Source of the DNA: Nemertoderma westbladi
Taxonomy: Eukaryota > Xenacoelomorpha > Nemertodermatida > Nemertodermatidae
Length of the DNA stretch: 57,129 nucleotides
Direction of reading: 5' to 3'
Assembly (NCBI GenBank): GCA_032718475.1
Contig: JAUCBJ010006927.1
Location: forward strand, 1-57,129
Shown: piece by piece, positions 42,507 to 53,360 of the stretch
Numbering within the stretch: the first letter of the stretch is position 1
Layout of the letters: the number at the start of each line of letters is the position of its first letter
The notes under the pieces: generated by a model
The model's database searches: none
Told to the model about the DNA's origin: nothing
Seen by the model: the letters and a program-made list of their open reading frames with translations, nothing else
Position numbers and translations under genes: made by a program

Positions 42507-42902
42507 ATGTTTTGGCAACGTTTCGCTGACCATTTCGAAAAACATTATCTGCCCACGCTACAACTTCGAACTAAGTGGTTTGCGCAGCAAGAAAACGTCA
42601 GCGCTGGAGACATGGTCCTTATTGTAGATTCAGATCTTCCACGTAAGCGGTGGCAGACAGGTCGTATCATCGAGACTCACATCTCGGATGACGGTTTGGT
42701 GCAATCGGTAGAACTCGTCGTCATGCGACGTAACTTCAAGAAACCGGGAATTGTCTTTGAGACACAGCAGCTCAATCGCCCAGTTGGTCGTTTGTGTTTA
42801 CTGGAAAGAGACAGAGAACTCTCCGGAAACTATGGAAGACAAGATACTCTTCCCACGACCACCTCCCTAATCCAACAAACATCTAGGGACTCCCCAGCTT
42901 AG
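42507..42902 (+). pseudogene. BEL/Pao integrase C-terminal region (DUF5641-like)
   Basis: The frame starts at MFWQRFADHF and contains LQLRTKWF, AGDMVLIVDSDLPRKRW, GRIIETHISDDG and a closing RPVGRLCLLE. This is the conserved order of the DUF5641 tail of BEL/Pao integrases. The RT, RNase H and integrase core are absent. It faces opposite to the gag fragment on its left, so the two are not parts of one insertion. Confidence 0.8.
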
Positions 42903-43219
42903 TAGCATCTGGAGTGGGTGTGTGACCATATTATTTTATATTCTTATTATTTTATACTTATGTATGCATTATTATGTAATTTTATTATAATCGTTTTCTT
43001 TAATTTTATTTAGTAGAATATTATTTTAGCAATTATTTAGTGTAATATATTAGTGTTTATTACTTAATTACTTATATATTATATATTTAGTGCGACGGCG
43101 AGAAATAATTCTTTTCTCTTTCCTTACTGTCCGTATTACATTACAAATACGTAACTACAGTAAGATGAAATGTCCGTACTTATTAAAGTACAATAAAGTA
43201 ATAAACCTAAGGGTCGCAA
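42903..43219 (+). other. AT-rich sequence after the BEL/Pao integrase, possible LTR
   Basis: A TGTGACCATATT string 24 nt after the integrase stop could begin a 3' LTR, but I see no second copy in the window to prove it. Confidence 0.25.
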
Positions 43220-44222
43220 TACGCTAAATCCTCTTGAAACAGTGTAGTTACTATGACGACAGCTAACAGCTGATCTGTACACGTGTAGCTTTTCCCTTGT
43301 TCTCTGGTGTTTCTTTGTTCAGTCAACCAATCAGAGCGATTCTCTTGCTTTTTGTACAGAAACCTCCGAGAAATCGCGCAATGCATTATGGGTCAATGTT
43401 TACCTTTTTTCCTGAGCCCAGAAGACCGGCTTGGGAATCTCTGTGTTTTCAGGCTTTAGCCCAACATTAGTAGGCTTAATTATAGAACGTATATCTGTTA
43501 TCTTAACTAATCATACCAAAACTCTTACTTACTCACTAATCAAACACCGCATTTTTACTGCTATTTACTGTCGATTATTCATTATATCAGTTGATGGAAT
43601 ATTATTATATTTGGAATATCGATAAATAATTACAAAACCCTCAATCTTCTTGATATACTGAAGGTAAGAGAGACCGGTTACATATAACGATTGCGACTTA
43701 CATTAAAGTGGTTTTGAAGTGAATCTAATGCTATTTCATAGGCACTACATGTATCGGTTGTTGTTCTCTTTATATGTGACTAAAATTACTGAAGGTCGGC
43801 AGATCGGTGTGCAGCATTGTGCAGTAGTGTGTATGATTGTGACTGATAACAAAGCATCTCCTAAAGAATGCGCTATATACGTGAATCCATAGCCATCCCG
43901 TTGTGTCTAGTTTAAGTCATAACTCTGTTTACATATTTAGAGCGCCACGTCCTAAAGGAACTGTTAATATTTCCCGAAAGTGAATAATATTTGTCAGAGA
44001 TTATATATTACGATCAGTCGAATAATACAGTAGGCCTACACCGCAATAAGGTTAGGCTTCTGAATCCAGTCTCCCGGGTATATCCAGCGGGTGAATGGTC
44101 GCGCATAGACTGGCTTCGGCTAATGTAGTGTGTCAAATACTCGTCATAGGCTAAAGTCGATTTATTATCTAGAAGACATCCAAATTTGGCAGGTTAAACT
44201 GCTAAAGGTCTGAAAGCGCGAA
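43220..44222 (+). repeat. Dispersed 1-kb repeat, copy A
   Basis: It matches the reverse complement of 53361-54540 and of 45318-45588. The right end is aaagcgcgaaca and the other copies start at TGTTCGCGC, so the repeat has a fixed TG...CA-type boundary as LTRs do. No coding capacity. A solo LTR is the likeliest identity. Confidence 0.65.
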
Positions 44223-44229
44223 CAATGGA

Positions 44230-44572
44230 AAACACACACTCACTCAGGTACAGAGGACAGTTCTACGTAACAGGTGGGTTTGGGTAACTATGGTAACACA
44301 CACTTACAGAGGACCAGTTCTACGGTACAGGTGGGTTAGGGTAACTATGGTAACACACACTCACTAAGGTACAGAGGACAGTTCTACGGTATAGGTGGGT
44401 TAGGGTAACTATGGTAACACACACTTACAGAGGACCAGTTCTACGGTACAGGTGGGTTAGGGTAACTATGGTAACACACACTCACTAAGGTACAGAGGAC
44501 AGTTCTACGGTACATGTGGGTTAGGGTTACTATGGTAACACACACTCACTAATAAGGTACAGAGGACAGTAA
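44230..44572 (+). repeat. Minisatellite of about 60 bp
   Basis: Six or so units of ggtacagaggacagttctac, then ggtacaggtgggttagggta, then actatggtaacacacact. Alternate units vary slightly. Confidence 0.9.
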
Positions 44573-45318
44573 TCAAACATTTCCGGAACTATATCGAAGG
44601 ACGGCAATTTACATTGTTTACAGACCATAAGCCCTTAGTTGCTGCAATGACTGGCACCGCCGATCGCACCCCCCGCCAAACTCGCCACCTTTCCGTCATT
44701 GCCGAGTTCACTACAGATGTCCAACACATTAAGGGAACCTCCAATGTCGTAGCAGACACACTATCACGTGCCCCTGTTTAGTCCAATGAGCCCAACACCA
44801 GATCAGGTACAACAGTGTCAGCTATTCTAATTCCTACAATCGAATACGCACAGTTGGCTTCAGACCAGGCTACATCCAAAGAAATCGAAGCTTATCGCAC
44901 AAGCACTGCTGTCACTTCACTCAATCTCGAAGACCTTGCCTATAATGGCTACTCTATCTTATGTGACACTGCCACTGGAAAGGCCAGACCAGTCATACCT
45001 GCCAATTGGACAAAACGAATATTTGAGGCTATCCATGGCCTTTCTCACACTGGTTACCATCCCACACATACCGTGCAATAGCAAAACGATTTGTTTGGCA
45101 TGGGATGAAATCAGATATCCGCAACTGGTGTCGCTCCTGTCACCCGTGTCAAGTCTCTAAGGTCAGCCAACACATACACACACCCTTAGAATCCCGCCCC
45201 CCACCGGAATGGCGCTTTGGATCTCTTCATGTAGACCTTGTGGGGCCCCTTCCCATCTCTGAGAAAATGTGCTACCTGTTTACAATAGTAGATCGCTATA
45301 CCAGGTGGCCAGATGTTC
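44570..45318 (+). mobile_element. Ty3/Gypsy pol fragment (RNase H to integrase core)
   Basis: The + strand encodes the end of RNase H (FTDHKPLVAAM, HIKGTSNVVADTLSRAP), an integrase HHCC domain (HGLSHTGYHP...CRSCHPCQ) with one frame change near 45075, and the first catalytic block DLVGPLP...IVDRYTRWPD. The dispersed 1-kb repeat cuts it off at 45318. It differs clearly from the two other Gypsy elements in the window. Confidence 0.8.
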
Positions 45319-45588
45319 GCGCTTTTAAGACCTTTGGCAGTTTAACCCGCCAAATCTATATGTCTTCTAGGTTATAAATCTACTCCAGCCTATGACAAGT
45401 ATTGAACACCTATAATAATTCTAACATTAGCCAAAGCCAGTCTGTGCGCGACCATTCACCCGCTGGATATACCCGGGAGACTGGATTTGGATGCTTTAAT
45501 TTGATTGCGGTGCAGGACTACCGTACTATTCGATTGATCGTTAATATATACTCTCTGACAAATATTATTCACTTTCGGGAAATATTAG
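45318..45588 (-). repeat. Dispersed 1-kb repeat, copy B (truncated)
   Basis: Inverted relative to copy A. It starts TGTTCGCGC exactly at the break in the Gypsy integrase and is truncated by the TTAA-type element at 45589. Confidence 0.7.
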
Positions 45589-47051
45589 CCTAAAAATCTA
45601 TTGTCTTCCTAGTAATGAAAACCGTTTTCAAAAATATTGGGTACTTTTCGAGTTATAGCACCATTTTTTAACCCTACTTTTGGCACTTTTTTTGAGACGT
45701 TTTTTGAAAATTACATTTAATTAAATATGAATTGTAACATCTCTATTTTTGATTTACACCGGTTTTTTGGTGTTAGAAATTGTATGGAATTCATATAAAT
45801 TGATTTAGAAATTTCAAACTTGTTTTTTTCGGTGGGTGCCAAATTTTGGTGCCAGCACCAAATTTTGAAATAAGTCAATTTTGTAAATTGATTGTTTGAA
45901 ACTTTTTTTTACGCAATTAGGGTTTTTTGGGGTTCTGGATTCGATGAAATATATACGAGTTGCACCAAGCGTATCAAACTTGTATTTTTCGGTGCTGTGT
46001 GCAAATTTTGGTGCTAGCACGAAATTTTGAAAATCCATTCAATAGATAAAATTGCTTGTGACAATTTATTTCTTGCGTTTTAGAGGTTTATGGCTGTTCT
46101 GAATTCAATGGAAAATATAATTATCGAACTAGACATCTCAAACTTGTATTTTTCGGATGTGGGTGCAAAATGTGGTGCTAGCACCAAATTTTGAAAACCA
46201 TCAAATATATCAATTGATTGTGTCACCTTGTTTCTTGCGTTATACGGGTTTGTGATGGTTCTGAATTCAATGGAATCAGTAAAAATTTCATAAGAGTTCT
46301 CAAACTTGTATTTTTCGCCGGTGGGTGAAAATTGTTGTGCCAGCACCAAATTTTGGAAAATATGCAAATTGATATGTAGATAGTATCACCTTGTTTCTTG
46401 CGTTATACGCGTTTATGAGGGTCCTGAATCCGATGGAATCAATAAAAACAGCACTGGACATCGCAAACTTGTACTTTTTGGTGATGGGTATTAAATTTGG
46501 TGCTAGCACCAAAATTTGCCATATTACACCGAAAAATACAAGTAGCAATGATCTGGCATATTTGAAATGTATTCCATTAGAATCAGCGCCCTCGAAAACC
46601 TGAAAATGTGAATTTATAGCATCATATAAGTGAATTAAAAAATTTGTGTTCTAACTGAAAAGTGCTGGTTACTTGTTTTTTTCATTTTTTTCTTACGCAG
46701 AGAGGACTAAACAGCTATTTATAGTAATCATATCATTTTTAAATATTTTCCAATGTATTTTGCACCCCAGAAAACCTGTATTGAAAAATAATTAGCCGAA
46801 AATATAACTTTCAAATTTTGTGAAAATTGTGCACTACTTGTAATATTGGTGCTGCAATATAACCACCCCAGTACATTTTTTCGAATTTTTTTTTTTCGTT
46901 CGGATCCAGACAAGTGATTCCTACGTACAAACAAAAACTCAGACGTTTTCGTAAATATTTGTAGATTTTAGAGGGGGGGGGGGGGGGGTCAATATGACCC
47001 CCCCCCCCCCCCGGTATTTGTACAACATTTTATAGCCCGGTACTAATAGGG
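45589..47051 (-). mobile_element. Truncated inverted copy of the 163-bp-array TTAA element
   Basis: It matches 38105-39580 in reverse orientation. The end at 47051 is intact (ccggtactaataggg). The other end is cut about 90 bp short at 45589, where it abuts the dispersed 1-kb repeat. The base run after 47051 reads TTAT, not TTAA. The C and G runs of its terminal hairpin are longer than in the complete copy. Confidence 0.85.
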
Positions 47052-49268
47052 TTATTGCAGGAAATACTTTACCTAGTAGTAGTAACTTAAATCTAAATAC
47101 AAATAATAATTTCAATTTGAACGTGCAAAATAATCCAAATAATTTAAATAATGATCCAAGCCCGAATTTACAAAATAATTCAAATAATTTTCCAATATGG
47201 GTGCTATTAACGTAAACACGTCGGGCGTGTATGGCCAGGCAGAAGGGGGCCTGGTAGGCCGTGTAGTTAGTAGGCAGGGAGTGGCTGGGTTGGGTAGACC
47301 CAGCGAGGGCCTGGTAGGCCACGTAGTTAGTAGGCAGGGAGTGGCTGGGTTGGGTAGACCCAGCGAGGGCCTGGTAGGCCACGTAGTTAGTAGGCAGGGA
47401 GTGGCTGGGTTGGGTAGACCCAGCGAGGGCCTGGTAGGCCACGTAGTTAGTAGGCAGGGAGTAGAGGGCCTGGTAGGCCACGTAGTTGGTAGGCAGGGAG
47501 TAGAGGGCCTGGTAGGCCACGCAATAGCAGAGGGAGAGGCGGGGGTGAGTGGACCCGACCGCGGCAGGGTTGGTGTGTCGACTGGAGAGGGATATAGTGG
47601 CGGGGTGAGAAATAGCGAAGTTAGATGTGGCGAGTGGGGGGGGGGGGGGGGGGGGCTACAGGGGCCCCACAACAGCGAGTTAGCGGCGAAAAGGGGGGGG
47701 GGGGGCAGAGAGTGTCCCACAGCCGTCAGCGGATAATGCGCGGACCGAAATAGGTAAACCGCAACACCCGGCGACGGAGAGTAGTAGGGGGATCGCGAGT
47801 GTCCCCAGCGGCGTGCGACCGAGCAGAGAGAGACAGGTTGACGTCGTGAGAGGGCGGACGAAGCGTCGAGCCCGATCAGAAGAGGGAAGAAGAACGGTGG
47901 GGTTTAACCGGGAGGTCGACGAGAGATCTCACGAGCGGGAACACTCCACTGAAAGGAGAAGAAGAGAAGACAGTAGTAGAAGTATCGCCGCGAACGATAG
48001 AAGAGCGAGGACAGATAGCGAGCCGTCGGTAGTCGAGATGAGAACAGAGAGTGAGTGGGGTCGAACTCCGGGAGATTGCCGTCGCCCCGGAGAGATGCGA
48101 CCTGGCGGGGCGCACTACGCGCCGAGAGAGGGGTACGCGATGTACCGGTACGAAGATGAGGACAGTAGAGAGGGGGGTCGAAGAGAAACTTTCCGACGGA
48201 ATATACCTACCGATCGAGAATACGGTAGCCGCGGGGAGGATTATTCGAGAAGAATAAACTTCGATCCTGAGCACTGAGCGACACATGCAGACTGTAGGAC
48301 ATACTGTAGGCCTTACTGCACATACTGAAAGAGGCTATGTAGGCGATAGGATAGCGCGGACGACGGGATTAAACCCGGAAGTCGCGGAATACATACCGGC
48401 GAGTAGGCCAGAAGCTGATAGGCCTATACCGGTACCAGTACAGCAGTATGACTACAGCATGCAGGGACATAACATATACCCAGGGGAGGGGGGAATTATT
48501 GCGGATAGGTGTATGGGCCCCAACATATTAACATCAACCCCAGTACCAAACATACCGGTGGGGGGGGGGGACAGGGTGACATTCCCCCATCACAATATCA
48601 ACAATATACCCCGATAGGAGCAAGAACAACGAGACCCTTGGATGAAAATAGGTCGTGTGACACAGAAATATGGAGGGGGCCGCTACCCCCAATGACATAT
48701 CCAAGTCAAAGAAAGTCGAGAAATAGGACAGACGGACCGCACCAGACAGGAGAAACTATACAGCACCCATCGAATCCATTGGAAGCGCAGGCGATGGGGA
48801 TGGCCACGTTGATCGATGCGTTGAAAACAAGGATCGAGTTACCACCCGTGGAACCATTCAAATTCGATGGGAGTAGGCCGGAAGAATATTTACAGTTTCG
48901 GCGCATGTATAGTAACGAAATACTAACAAAGAACTTGACGCAGGCGGAGTGCCTAAAGTATCTGCAAGTATACACGGGAGGCCCAGCATACGATATCGTG
49001 AGGCAATATCAAGGAATAGAGGGCGGCTTCACGACAGCATGGCGGGCACTGGACAGGGAATACGGGCACCCGGCCAAGATCATCAGACAGACACTGAGAG
49101 GCATAACATCGGGTGGCCTACAGGATAATCCCGTTAGCATTAAGACATTTGCTAACAAAGTCGAAAAGGCGCTAATCGTGCTGAAGACGCTAGACACGCC
49201 ATACGAGCTCAACGCGTCCAACAACATCACCACGATAGCGCAGGCACTACCAAACTGGCTGCGCAACA
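47052..49268 (+). mobile_element. BEL/Pao-like gag fragment, second + strand copy
   Basis: It matches about 12783-15112 of the complete element. It begins in the Asn-rich region directly after the truncated TTAA-type element and ends in the capsid region, fused to the last intron of FReD copy 3. The repeated GLVGHVV block uses a 20-residue (60-bp) unit here, against 13 residues in the complete copy. G runs lie at 47636-47655, 47693-47705 and 48560-48570. An extra frame break occurs at about 48275. Confidence 0.85.
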
Positions 49269-49279
49269 ATATTTCCTAA
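48509..49279 (+). pseudogene. Truncated BEL/Pao-type capsid frame
   Basis: The protein is nearly identical to the first part of the capsid frame at 14353 onwards (PPVEPFKFDGSRPEEYLQF, GPAYDIV, REYGHP). It ends at the junction with the FReD intron after QALPNWLRNN, so zinc knuckle and protease are lost. Confidence 0.8.
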
Positions 49280-49282
49280 CAG

Positions 49283-50884
49283 GTTACAGAATTGGAAGAA
49301 CAGAATACAGAGTTGAAAGAAAATATTACACAGTTGAGTGACCAAGTAATCGATATAAATACAACCTTAACCCTATTCCACCTGGGGTTGGGCAGAATCT
49401 GCCCAACACTTTTTATTTTTAGAAATTCATTATGATGATTTTTATGTATTATTATGAAATTCATTGACTTTTCCTAGAATTTAATTGGCTTTCTGATGGT
49501 TACAAAATATTTTTTTCATCATTTATACTTTTTGTGCTATGGTGTGTTTTTCATATCATAGTCACATTTTTTTATTATAATATCTTTATTAGCCTAACTG
49601 GTAAAAAAGATAATCCCTGGTTGGATAGTTCCCCTGGTCAACAAGCTAGAATACAACCAATTACGGTCCAGGACATTCACTTGGCTGGGTTGTAAAGTTA
49701 AATTCAAACAGGAGATTGTCTACTACTTGGATTAGTACACATCAATCACATTATTTTTTTAATAACAAAATACTAAACTGACAGATATAAGCAAGCATAA
49801 GTCTACTAGGATAAAACAACAACCACCATTGAAACCAGTATATTCCTAATGTAATACAGCAGACATAAACAGAGGTGAATAAATCTATTCAATACAGCAC
49901 CCCTGCAAGCAAAATTTTCACTTGGGATGTCTGGCAGAGTTAGGCAGACAGTGGTGTTGGGAGGAGTATGTATAGTTATTGTCTCATCTTTTTACTATAA
50001 TGGGTTATCTTCATGATAATTAATTTATATGGATATATTATTTAAAATTATGAATATATAAAACTCAGAACAGATGCATTATATATTTTTCTATAAACCT
50101 GCGAAAATTTGGAAAGTTTTGATAAAATTATCATTACTTTTTAGTGTATAATAAACTGTTGGGCATATTATGCCCAACCCCAGGTGGAATCTCGGACAAA
50201 AGAGCCCAGGTGGAATAGGGTTAACTAACCAAGTCGATGAGCTAAAGAACGATGTTAGTTTCTTTAGCCAATTCTTGTTTGGGCAGGAGATAAAGATTCA
50301 ACAAACAGTTGATGGTCCGGAGATAAAGATTCAACAAAGAGTTGATGGATCTGTTGACTTCTATCGAAACTGGTTGTATGAAATGTTGGATGATGACAAA
50401 TGAATATGTTGGAGGATTTGGCGACTCGAATACCAATTTTTGGATGGGGTTGGAGACGATCCACCGGCTGAGTAAAAACGGGGTGAAGTTGCGAGTCGAT
50501 TTGTGGTACACTGGATGGGCGTGGGATGTTAAAACCGACCAGTGGGTGAATTACACCAACGAACACCGATACGCGGAATACAAGAACTTCTCTATCGGAT
50601 CAGCTGCAACTAATTACACCCTACATGTATCCGGTTACCATGGTACTGCTGGTGACTCATTGGAGTATCACAACGGTTTCCCATTCTCTACCAAGGACCG
50701 CGATAATGACCGCTATGACTTCGTCAACTGCGCCGTAGAACTTACTGGGTCGTGGTGGTACAACTACTGCGCGTGGAGTAACTTGAACGGAGAATATGGT
50801 GGGGAGTATCCGAAAGGACCTTATTGGCGTCATTTTACTGAAGGGAATCCGGCTTCTCGAGTTGAAATGAAGATTTGGATTTAG
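49283..50884 (+). pseudogene. FReD lectin-like gene, copy 3 (pseudogene)
   Basis: The acceptor and last exon of the FReD gene begin at 49283 and are almost identical to copy 2. The reading frame is destroyed in three ways. The upstream exons are missing and replaced by a retroelement gag fragment that ends at about 49268. An 850-bp TTAA-flanked element interrupts the coiled coil at 49371-50220. An insertion of about 27 nt after the codons for FYRNW (about 50374-50401) brings an in-frame TGA. Downstream the FReD is intact to the TAG at 50884 and differs from copy 2 by only one or two codons, so this duplication is much younger than the split of copies 1 and 2. Confidence 0.85.
49371..50220 (+). 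mobile_element. 850-bp TTAA-flanked element inside the FReD copy 3 exon
   Basis: TTAA duplications (49367-49370 and 50221-50224) flank ends reading CCCTATTCCACCTGGG and, inverted, CCCAGGTGGAATAGGG. Subterminal gttgggca.../...tgcccaac copies form a second inverted repeat. Comparison with the uninterrupted copy 2 (acaaccttaactaacc) gives the exact empty site. The interior is AT-rich and non-coding, so it is a piggyBac-type MITE. Confidence 0.92.
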
Positions 50885-51990
50885 TAAAACTGTAAGTTTT
50901 ATATAAAATTACTAAATAATTCCAATAGAGTTGCGTTGGAAACTAAATTTTACATTTAATTATAAAATATATAAAAAATATTAATATATAATAGAATAAA
51001 AAATATAATATAAATATAAATATTATTATAAATATAATAATAAATAAAATAAATAAATAAATAAAATAGTAAATAGTAGTAAATAATAGAAAATAATAAA
51101 AAAATTAATATAATAATAAATATTAAATAAAATATTTATATAAATATAAATAAAATATAATAATATATTTGGGTGAAAAGTTAATAATAATTATTTAATA
51201 CTGTAGTTCCGGAATAAATATCGTTTTTTACTATGAAATTATTGACTTTAACGTTTTTATTATTTATTTTACAGTTTGAATTCCCAATGAGTTGTAGAAG
51301 AGATACTGTACCTCGGCCTATAGTTCTATATAATTCATTAAACACAACTGATATATGTTACCAGTTTATATGTGTGATGGTTATGGGTTATATTAGGTTA
51401 TTGGTTAATGTTTGGTTAACCCCTTCCAAATATGGTTACTGGTTTATGTTTGGTTAACCCCTTCCATATATCGTGGGTAATCTGGTAAAACCCCTAAGTC
51501 GATTTTTGGCCATTTTCAGGTTTTTGGTGATTTTGGTACCCTTGATTGATATCCACCTTCTGACAAAACCCCAGAAGTCATAACAGCGTTAATAACGGAG
51601 AAAAACGCAAAATAAGATCCCGTCTAAATACCGCTTGATCTGTTAAAACTCCCTAAGTACGAAAAAACTATGTTTAAGCACCTTTAATATGGGATTTAAT
51701 TTCTGATAAAACCCCTTAAATTCGATATTAGGGGGTTTCTTATTAGTTAAATGTCAGAGGGACTTTTAATTATTCGTTCTGATAAAACCCCCAAAATGCC
51801 TGTTTGCCACAATATGATAGGATAATTGGCCTTGAATTAATTAATGGAGTGAGTTTTGAAGTAGGTCTACGGTATTAGTATTAAATGAATAGGTTGCCTA
51901 CTCAACACCTAACAGTATTTTTAAATAGCGAAAATTTGTACTGCTTATTTTAACCTTTGGCGAAAATCTGGGGAGGGGGTCAATTTACAG
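50885..51990 (+). other. 3' flank of FReD copy 3 and spacer
   Basis: Up to about 51540 it follows the flank of copy 2. After that, AT-rich DNA with repeated ctgataaaaccccc-like strings (51700-51790) and no gene. Confidence 0.4.
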
Positions 51991-52030
51991 TACTACTACT
52001 AGGATCGGCACGCTTCATTGGAGGTGCATT

Positions 52031-52156
52031 TTAAGAATGCTGTGCCGGCATGTCCACAAAATTGCAACGCCACAAATCCCTATTACCCATGACATTTGCT
52101 AGATCATCCGCATCTTCAAGGCCAGAGTCCTTTGAGATGCGCCTCAAGAAAGTCAT
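52031..52156 (-). pseudogene. C-terminal tail of a non-LTR retrotransposon ORF
   Basis: The 41 codons end in TAA and read SGLEDADDLANVM...RDLWRCNFVDMPAQ. They are homologous to the + strand tail at 23769-23900. Confidence 0.65.
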
Positions 52157-52279
52157 GGGCTGTCTACTATGCTTATTCACTCCATGAGACTGCGTACTTG
52201 AGTACAAGATTATTTACAAGTCTACTGGTCCATTTACAAGTTAATTTATAGAACTGTAGATATACTCTAGGTGAGTGTA

Positions 52280-52690
52280 GCTGAAGATGTTCAACCAGTA
52301 GAGAGTGTAGCTGAAGATGTTCAACCACTATTGAGTGCAGCTGAAGATGTTTAACCAGTACTACAGTAAGTGTAACTGGAGATTTTTAACTGTTAGTGAG
52401 TGTAACTGAAGATGTTCAATCGGTAGTGAGAGTAGCTGGAGATGTTCAACCGGTAGTGAGTGTAGCTGACGATGTTCAACCAGTACTGAGTGTAACTGAA
52501 GATGTTCAACCTGTACTGAGTGTAACTGAAGATGTTCAACTGGTAGTGAGTGTAACTGGATATGTTCAACCGTTAGTGTGTGTAGAGGGAGATGTTCAAC
52601 CGGTAGTGAGTATAGCTGGAGATGTTCAACCGCTAGTGAATGTAACTGACAATGTTCAATCAGTTGTGAGTGTAGCTGGAGATGATTTGG
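52280..52690 (+). repeat. 30-bp minisatellite (gtgagtgtaactgaagatgt)
   Basis: About thirteen imperfect 30-bp units built on gtgagtgtaactgaagatgt followed by tcaaccggta. The period is a multiple of three, so 52396-52701 reads as ten-residue repeats (VVSVAGDVQP). I treat that frame as a by-product. Confidence 0.85.
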
Positions 52691-53360
52691 GTTCCGTATA
52701 AATGTCGTGGGACCATGTGAGCCCATTTTTTCACTTAGAAGGATAAGTGAAGAGTTGTCAAAAAAGAAAGACAGACATCTGGCTGTTATCTTTGTTGACG
52801 TCTTCAAGGCCTTTAATTCAGTCTCTCGCTCACGTATGTTCAGCATACGTTCATTATATTGGATTCCTGATGGAATTATTGCAGCAATCAGATTAGTAAA
52901 ATGACTCGAAGACATTTGTACTATTTTTCCTATTGCTGCTACTGTTGACGGTGACACAGAACCATTCGAAATGTTATGGGGAGTCCTCCGAGGAGACACA
53001 CTTGCGCCATTCTTGTTCATAATTGTGGTTGACTATGTTCTACTAATGTCCTTAGATCATCATAATGGTGATAGGGTGATGGTAACTCCACCTACTGGCT
53101 CCAGAAGTCGAGGAAATCCTGCCAAGTACCTAACTGATCTAGACTTTTCTGATGACTTAGGAGTACTCTCATAATCACTAGAAGGAGCCGAACAGCTTCT
53201 CAGCTCATTAGGAAATTTTGACAGTTAACTGCAAGTCTCTAACCGGATGAGCATAAGCTCAAAGAATGGTATGCTTGAGCAAGTGGAAGACTTCTGTTAC
53301 CTGGGATCATGGATCCGGAAGTCAGATGAGGACCTTCGAATACGTAAGGGAAAGGCATGG
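52684..53360 (+). pseudogene. Non-LTR retrotransposon RT fragment B
   Basis: It follows the minisatellite directly. It encodes AVIFVDVFKAFNSVSR, then LRGDTLAPFLFIIVVDYVL, a catalytic box reading LDFSDDLG in place of the usual F/YADD, and later VEDFCYLGSWI with RKGKAW. Stops and a frame change near 52905 break it. It is the same family as 26760-27395. The dispersed 1-kb repeat cuts it at 53361. Confidence 0.8.

Noticed and set aside
52361-53020. 219-codon - strand frame with repeated HLQLHSLPVE
   Set aside because: It is the antisense reading of the 30-bp minisatellite and of the RT fragment; the period of 30 keeps it open.
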